From NCBI GenBank assembly GCA_036752825.1, contig DAIORV010000141.1, forward strand, positions 1 through 5,727: a stretch of 5,727 nucleotides of DNA, read 5' to 3'. A program made the position numbers and the translations under genes. The notes below the pieces were generated by a model. It searched no databases and had not been told where the DNA came from. It worked only from the letters and a program-made list of their open reading frames with translations. Within the stretch, counting starts at the first letter, position 1, and the number at the start of each line of letters is the position of its first letter. Shown here piece after piece: positions 1-3,436 of the stretch. This DNA is from UBA5177 sp002413265 (GTDB lineage: Bacteria > Chloroflexota > UBA5177).

Positions 1-680
1 GGATGAACTTGGTCTTGCGTAAGGAACATGTTCCTTGCACCCGGAAGCGAGCTGCGAGTCACTCGCCAATGCAACCCAGCGTCCGTCGACACCAGAATCG
101 AGTGCCTTGTGGCGACGATGAACCTGGATGGCTGAGACCGATCGATTGCCACGTCGAGAACGGCAAAGGATCCCGGAAACGGTCCTAACGGCTGCCAGGA
201 AGCTCCTGCGTTCCAGGACTGATAGAGACGGCCGGCGTCTCCCGCCAGCAGGTGCTTCGGGTTAGCGGTGTCGATGGTCATCGGGTAACCAATATCTGCA
301 CGCACTGCACGGAACCACTGTCCGTGCGTTTCAGTTGGATGCACGTGGGTCGAGAGCTGCGGTACCGCAATTCCCAGCAGCGCGGCCACGAGTGCGAAAG
401 GCAGTGCGACTAGCAGCGCCCGACGCCTGTGTGGCGCGGCACGCCTCCCGCCCTGGCCTGCGCCGGCAACCCGTCGTCGAACCGAGGCACGGACAGAACG
501 CCCGGCGGTAGCCTCGGCCAGTGCCCGTGTGACGATACCGTCGAGTGCCATTTGATGGTCGAGAAAGGCTCGGCACTCTACGCACTCGCCGAGATGAGCA
601 TCCAGTGCCGGTGTTCGTTCACCATCTGCAGCGGATGCCTGGAGCATCAGTCGCGCTTCGTCACAGGACATTCCGATCAT
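1..680 (-). CDS. Membrane anti-sigma factor with zinc-finger domain and extracytoplasmic Asp-box (BNR) repeats, partial (C-terminus off the left edge)
   Basis: The frame read from the ATG at 680 is open for 226 residues to the window edge. Residues 6-36 hold the zinc anti-sigma (ZAS) signature H29-x3-C33-x2-C36, with C6 as the probable fourth ligand; this domain normally clamps the cognate ECF sigma factor in the cytoplasm. A basic stretch (R68-R70, R79-R80, R85-R87) precedes one hydrophobic helix at about 88-107, giving an N-in, C-out topology. The outer part carries two Asp-box motifs of the form S-x-D/N-x-G-x-x-W, SWNAGASW (155-162) and STDAGLHW (198-205), as in BNR/sialidase-type and YCF48-like beta-propellers. 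The ATG overlaps the TGA of the upstream sigma gene (ATGA), so the two are probably translationally coupled. An ATG at codon 4 is a possible alternative start. The inferred role is sensing outside the membrane and releasing the sigma factor. The ligand is unknown, and the propeller would need more repeats than are visible here. Confidence 0.85.
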   Translation of the reverse strand, partial: MIGMSCDEARLMLQASAADGERTPALDAHLGECVECRAFLDHQMALDGIVTRALAEATAGRSVRASVRRRVAGAGQGGRRAAPHRRRALLVALPFALVAALLGIAVPQLSTHVHPTETHGQWFRAVRADIGYPMTIDTANPKHLLAGDAGRLYQSWNAGASWQPLGPFPGSFAVLDVAIDRSQPSRFIVATRHSILVSTDAGLHWRVTRSSLPGARNMFLTQDQVH

Positions 681-1210
681 GGCTCGCGGTCCTCGTCCTT
701 GTACTCGCGTCGGAAGGCTTGGCGGGCACGCATCAGGCGCACCTTAACCGCACCTTCGGAGCATCCGAGCACTTCCCCGATCTCCTTGCACGTCAGTCCG
801 CTGCCCAGCTGCAGGAGAAGAGGCTCGCGATACGCCTTGGGAAGGCGCGAAAGCGCCCGCAGGACGGAGTCGCGAGCCACCACCGATTGCTGCAGATCGG
901 CGGCTGCAGAAGCATGGTCGTCCGTAAGCGGCAAAAAAGTCTTCAGCCGCCTTCTCCGGTGATAGCTGCGGGCGCGATTGAGCGCAATGGTATGGAGCCA
1001 CGAGGATAGCCGAAGATCGTCACTGGTGCGGGGGAAGGCTCGGTATGCCGCGAGGAACGTCTCCTGACACAGCTCCTCGGCCACCTCCGCGTTTCCGACG
1101 GCTCCGCTGAGATAGCGAAGAATCCTGTTCTCGTACCGCTGCATGATCTCTTCGAACGCATCCATTTCTCCGGCGCGGGCACGCTGAACCAGGCCGAATT
1201 CTTCATTCAT
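677..1210 (-). CDS. ECF-type RNA polymerase sigma factor (sigma-70 family)
   Basis: A 177-residue protein, the usual ECF length, made of only the sigma-2 and sigma-4 regions. Sigma-2 (about 17-88) includes the core-binding segment EELCQETFLAAYRAF (45-59) and the -10 recognition helix around SSWLHTIALNRARSYHRR. A linker of about 20 residues leads to sigma-4 (about 110-166) with LPKAYREPLLL and the helix-turn-helix KEIGEVLGCSEGAVKVRLMRAR. I chose the ATG at 1210 because homology begins within a few residues of it. The frame stays open to an ATG at 1312, but that codon lies inside the predicted promoter and would be upstream of the transcript start. A GTG at 1267 remains possible. No strong ribosome binding site precedes 1210. 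The stop overlaps the ATG of the anti-sigma gene, so the pair forms a classic sigma/anti-sigma operon. The target genes cannot be told from the window, apart from probable self-activation. Confidence 0.92.
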   Translation of the reverse strand: MNEEFGLVQRARAGEMDAFEEIMQRYENRILRYLSGAVGNAEVAEELCQETFLAAYRAFPRTSDDLRLSSWLHTIALNRARSYHRRRRLKTFLPLTDDHASAAADLQQSVVARDSVLRALSRLPKAYREPLLLQLGSGLTCKEIGEVLGCSEGAVKVRLMRARQAFRREYKDEDREP

Positions 1211-1291
1211 GCCGGGGAGGGCCGATTCCGTGGCTTCGAGAGTGTAGGTGAGAACCAGATCGGTCACCCTTCCTCGGTCTGTTCTTCCTTT

Positions 1292-1319
1292 GTAACGCCC
1301 CGCGCGCGTCAATGGTTAC
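1292..1319 (-). promoter_or_regulatory. Candidate ECF-type autoregulated promoter of the sigma/anti-sigma operon
   Basis: On the minus strand, GTAACC (1319-1314) is followed after exactly 16 bp by CGTTAC (1297-1292). This matches the common ECF pattern of an AAC-containing -35 element and a CGT-containing -10 element spaced 16-17 bp. Transcription would start near 1287-1284, between livF and the sigma gene. GTAAC and GTTAC are also perfect inverted copies of each other. No start site or regulon is known, so this rests on pattern and position alone. Confidence 0.5.
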
Positions 1320-1333
1320 GCGATCGGGAAATC

Positions 1334-1363
1334 GGTAGCCATCGCCGGGAGCCGGCTGCTACC
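1334..1363 (-). terminator. Hairpin over the livF stop codon, possible weak terminator
   Basis: An inverted repeat has an outer stem GGTAGC/GCTACC, an asymmetric internal loop and an inner stem GCCGG/CCGGC closing a 3-base loop. It includes the livF stop codon (1359-1361) and lies 14 bp before the predicted sigma promoter, where a terminator would be expected. No proper U-tract follows on the minus strand (only a short TTT), so intrinsic termination would be weak. It could instead be a transcript-stabilising hairpin. Confidence 0.35.
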
Positions 1364-2066
1364 CGCCAAGATACAGGGCTCGAATCTGTGGGTCCCTGAC
1401 GAGGTCCGCGCTCGGTCCTTCAAGTGCCAGAACACCGGTTTCCAACACGTATCCGTACGAGGCGGCCGACAGAGCTTTGTTGGCATTCTGCTCGACAAGC
1501 AGGAGGGCAAGTGATCTTTCCGCCTGAAGGCGCGGAATGAGATCGAAGATTTCTTCCACAAGCAAGGGGGCAAGCCCGTGGGAAGGCTCGTCCATGAGGA
1601 GCAGCCGTGGTAAGGCCATCAAAGCGCGTCCGATCGCCAGCATCTGACCCTGGCCGCCGCTGAGCGTGCCGGCCCGCGCCCTTCTTTTCACCCGCAAAGA
1701 GGTGAAAAGACTGTAGATCCAATCGATATCGCTCCTTATGGCATGTCTGTCGCGGCGCAGATACGCGCCGACCAGTAGGTTCTCCTCGACCGTCAACGAG
1801 GAAAAGAGCTCGCGGCCCTCCGGCACCGTGGCGATGCCGAGCCGCACTCTCTGTTCCGGCCTCAATCCGGTGATTGGTCGATCGTCCAGGAAGATGCTGC
1901 CCCTAGCCGCCCGTTCCAAGCCACAGATGGCGCGAATGACGCTGCTCTTGCCGGCACCGTTCGCTCCTAGCAGGGTAACCGTCTGCCTCTCGTCCACGTG
2001 AAACGAGAGGTTTTGTACGGCTTGTACATGACCATACGAAACCGTCAGATCACGAACGCTTAGCAA
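1359..2066 (-). CDS. livF: Branched-chain amino acid (LIV/HAAT family) ABC transporter ATP-binding protein LivF
   Basis: A cytoplasmic ATPase of 235 residues, close to E. coli LivF (237). It would power uptake of branched-chain amino acids or a related substrate as a heterodimer with LivG. Visible motifs are Walker A GANGAGKSS (34-42), the LivF-typical VPEGRELF (81-88), signature LSGGQ (135-139), Walker B LLLMDEP (155-161) with catalytic E160, and VEQN (191-194), where this family has Gln in place of the H-loop His. The C-terminus ends in YLGG, as LivF proteins do. The start chosen is a TTG at 2066: homology begins directly after it (LSVRDLTVSYG), the length fits, and GAGGTG lies 10 bases upstream. 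The frame extends to an ATG at 2129, but that would add 21 non-homologous residues inside livG. It overlaps the 3' end of livG by 17 bases. The D-loop reads SHGLAP where SLGLAP or SMGLAP is usual. The substrate is not determined by the ATPase. Confidence 0.93.
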   Translation of the reverse strand: MLSVRDLTVSYGHVQAVQNLSFHVDERQTVTLLGANGAGKSSVIRAICGLERAARGSIFLDDRPITGLRPEQRVRLGIATVPEGRELFSSLTVEENLLVGAYLRRDRHAIRSDIDWIYSLFTSLRVKRRARAGTLSGGQGQMLAIGRALMALPRLLLMDEPSHGLAPLLVEEIFDLIPRLQAERSLALLLVEQNANKALSAASYGYVLETGVLALEGPSADLVRDPQIRALYLGG

Positions 2067-2895
2067 GCTCGTTTTGCACCTCTTCGACCACTTTCCGGCT
2101 CGCACCCGTCCCGAGATACGCCTCGACAACCATAGGGTTCAGTCGCACCTCCGCTGGGCTGCCTTCGGCGAGCGTCCTCCCCTCATCCAGCACCACGATT
2201 CTCTCGCTGATGCTCATCACCAGACGCATATTGTGCTCGACCAGCAGGATGGTCAATCCTCGGGTACGCTGCAGCTTCTCGACAACGGTTCCCAGACCCA
2301 TTACTTCGGCGTGGCTGAGGCCCGCCGCCGGTTCGTCAAGCAAGAGTAGGCTGGGGGTTAGGGCCAGGGCTCTCGCAACACCGGCCAGCTTCTGCACACC
2401 AAAGGGCAGGTCCTCAACACCTCTAGCTGCATACCGCTCGATGCCAAGCTCCTCGAGGATTTCATGAGCGCGCTTGGTGGCTTCTCGCTCCCGGCGAAGC
2501 ACCGGAAACCTTAGAGCGTCGAGCACAACGTTGCCACCAAGAGGAACGTGCTGCCCGATTAGAGTGTTGTCCAGAAGCGACAAGCCTGTGAAAAGCTGAA
2601 GATTCTGAAAAGTCCTGCCGATACCCAAGCCGGCACGACGGTGGGCGGGAAGCTTGAGCAGCTCGCGCCCGCAAAACGACACGGAGCCAGACGCGGACAC
2701 AAAGCCGCTTATCGCGTTTAGGGCCGTAGTTTTTCCAGCCCCATTAGGCCCGATTAGCGATACGATTGATCCCGCTTCGACCGAAAAAGACAGCCCGTCC
2801 ACCGCGCGGACTCCACCAAAGCCCACGTTAACCTGGCTGAGGGCCAGTAGCGGGCCGGCCGGATCCTCGGATAGACCGCCGCCCCGTTTTGCCAT
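2050..2895 (-). CDS. livG: Branched-chain amino acid (LIV/HAAT family) ABC transporter ATP-binding protein LivG
   Basis: A 281-residue ATPase that would pair with LivF on LivH/LivM-type permeases. Motifs are Walker A GPNGAGKTT (49-57), Q-loop within GRTFQNLQLF (Q97), the divergent family signature LPFGVQK (163-169), Walker B LLLLDEP (183-189) with catalytic E188, D-loop AAGLSHAE and H-loop H221 in LLVEHNMRLVM. The long segment between Q-loop and signature, and the ending NPMVVEAYLG, are typical of LivG. It is about 25 residues longer than E. coli LivG (255), owing to a 15-residue N-terminal lead and a 17-residue charged tail after AYLGT whose coding sequence overlaps the livF start. I chose the ATG at 2895. 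The frame runs open to 3261, but the extra 122 residues are rich in Arg, Cys and His, unlike any LivG, and overlap another gene. No strong ribosome binding site is visible. No permease or binding-protein gene is adjacent. Confidence 0.93.
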   Translation of the reverse strand: MAKRGGGLSEDPAGPLLALSQVNVGFGGVRAVDGLSFSVEAGSIVSLIGPNGAGKTTALNAISGFVSASGSVSFCGRELLKLPAHRRAGLGIGRTFQNLQLFTGLSLLDNTLIGQHVPLGGNVVLDALRFPVLRREREATKRAHEILEELGIERYAARGVEDLPFGVQKLAGVARALALTPSLLLLDEPAAGLSHAEVMGLGTVVEKLQRTRGLTILLVEHNMRLVMSISERIVVLDEGRTLAEGSPAEVRLNPMVVEAYLGTGASRKVVEEVQNELAKRS

Positions 2896-2951
2896 GCCGA
2901 CAGCGTAGCACCCGCTCTGAGTGCACGCCGGACTTCTGCCGGAAACGCTAG

Positions 2952-3203
2952 CTAAGCCTGAGCTTCTGCAGACGCCTCTATGGCGGCGGAGGACACTGGC
3001 ATAGTACCGGTCGCCGGCGGGGCAACCGCACCCACCGCCGTAACGAGCGCGATGGCGGCCAGCGCTGGGCCCAGTCCCACGAGGCAAATGGTGAGCGCGG
3101 TGCCGGCTCCGGTGGCCGCAATGACATGCGCTCCAAATCCTACGATTCCCGCCAGGAGCACTCCTGCAATCAATCCCAGGATAACGGCACGTCGTTTCCT
3201 CAA
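2952..3203 (-). CDS. Small hypothetical protein with two predicted membrane helices
   Basis: An 83-residue protein that I do not recognise. After a basic start (RKRR) it has a hydrophobic helix at about 6-25, a short Gly/Ala/Thr turn and a second helix at about 36-60, then an Ala/Pro/Ser-rich tail with two Glu (EASAEAQA). The TTG start at 3203 is supported by GGGGAG exactly 6 bases upstream. The frame is open to an ATG at 3359, but the added residues are not membrane-like and have no ribosome binding site as good. It lies 56 bp upstream of livG on the same strand and is probably the first gene of that transcript. It has the place, but not the size, of a permease: LivH and LivM are about 300-400 residues with many helices. 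An accessory role is speculation, and a chance reading frame in GC-rich DNA is not excluded. Confidence 0.5.
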   Translation of the reverse strand: MRKRRAVILGLIAGVLLAGIVGFGAHVIAATGAGTALTICLVGLGPALAAIALVTAVGAVAPPATGTMPVSSAAIEASAEAQA

Positions 3204-3209
3204 GGCGCG

Positions 3210-3215
3210 CTCCCC
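3210..3215 (-). promoter_or_regulatory. Ribosome binding site that decides the TTG start of the small membrane protein
   Basis: The minus strand reads GGGGAG followed by CGCGCC and then TTG. A strong anti-SD match at a 6-base spacing is the main reason to prefer this non-ATG start over upstream ATGs. Confidence 0.5.
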
Positions 3216-3271
3216 ACATATGTCTGCGGTTCGCGCCGTGCAGACACCTGGGCTCGCGCACGCACCGCTAT

Positions 3272-3308
3272 GCATTGACATTAGCAGATAGGAGCATGAA
3301 AGCAATGC
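3272..3308. repeat. Inverted repeat bracketing the candidate liv promoter
   Basis: GCATTG (3272-3277) and CAATGC (3303-3308) are perfect 6-bp inverted copies separated by 25 bp. One arm overlaps the candidate -35 and the other abuts the candidate -10 of the minus-strand promoter. A regulator binding both arms would be well placed to repress it, but arms this short can occur by chance. Confidence 0.25.
3278..3305 (-). promoter_or_regulatory. Candidate promoter for the small protein-livG-livF transcript
   Basis: The minus strand has TTGCTT (3305-3300), 16 bp, then TAATGT (3283-3278), preceded by TGC, which resembles an extended -10 element. Each hexamer matches the sigma-A consensus at only three of six positions. 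The segment is clearly more AT-rich than its surroundings. Transcription would start near 3271, giving a leader of about 68 bases. Confidence 0.3.
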
Positions 3309-3326
3309 GAAAAAATCTCCGGTGGG

Positions 3327-3353
3327 ACGGCGTACACTCGTGTCACGTGCCGT
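3327..3353. repeat. Inverted repeat just upstream of the pullulanase promoter, possible operator
   Basis: ACGGC (3327-3331) and GCCGT (3349-3353) are inverted copies flanking a segment that itself contains ACACTCGTGT and CACGTG. The right arm ends on the first base of the -35 hexamer. The position suits a binding site for a carbohydrate-responsive regulator, but no known operator is recognised. Confidence 0.3.
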
Positions 3354-3381
3354 GGACAAGGTATTCGCGCACCGTTACTAT
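3353..3381 (+). promoter_or_regulatory. Probable sigma-A/sigma-70 promoter of the pullulanase gene
   Basis: TGGACA (3353-3358) matches five of six -35 consensus bases. TACTAT (3376-3381) matches four of six -10 bases, and the spacing is the ideal 17 bp. Transcription would begin near 3388, giving a leader of about 49 bases that contains the ribosome binding site. This is the best sigma-A-type promoter match I found in the window. Confidence 0.6.
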
Positions 3382-3424
3382 CCAGGTAGTCGTCAAGACT
3401 TCCCATCAAAAGTTTTCCACGCCG

Positions 3425-3430
3425 AAGGAG
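3425..3430 (+). promoter_or_regulatory. Ribosome binding site of the pullulanase gene
   Basis: AAGGAG lies 6 bases before the ATG at 3437. It fixes that start over the in-frame ATG four codons later and implies efficient translation. Confidence 0.85.
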
Positions 3431-3436
3431 ACACGC

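Noticed and set aside
331..585. 84-residue minus-strand frame in the anti-sigma region
   Set aside because: It overlaps, in a different frame, the anti-sigma gene, which has clear ZAS and Asp-box motifs.
429..1009. Plus-strand frames of 177 and 154 residues (429-962, 545-1009)
   Set aside because: They are antisense to the sigma and anti-sigma genes and have Arg/Ser-rich or otherwise featureless sequences.
1211..1312. N-terminal extension of the sigma factor to an ATG at 1312
   Set aside because: The 34 extra residues do not resemble an ECF sigma factor, and the ATG lies within the predicted promoter.
2896..3261. N-terminal extension of LivG to an ATG at 3261
   Set aside because: It is Arg/Cys/His-rich with no ABC homology, and it overlaps the small membrane protein gene, which has a better ribosome binding site.
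3275..3280. TTGACA as a plus-strand -35 element for the pullulanase
   Set aside because: No acceptable -10 hexamer occurs 15-18 bp downstream, and the promoter at 3353-3381 is better and nearer.
2980..3291. 103-residue plus-strand frame opposite the small membrane protein
   Set aside because: Its Ala/Pro/Thr-rich composition looks like an antisense shadow, with no convincing ribosome binding site. The minus frame has both a ribosome binding site and membrane helices.
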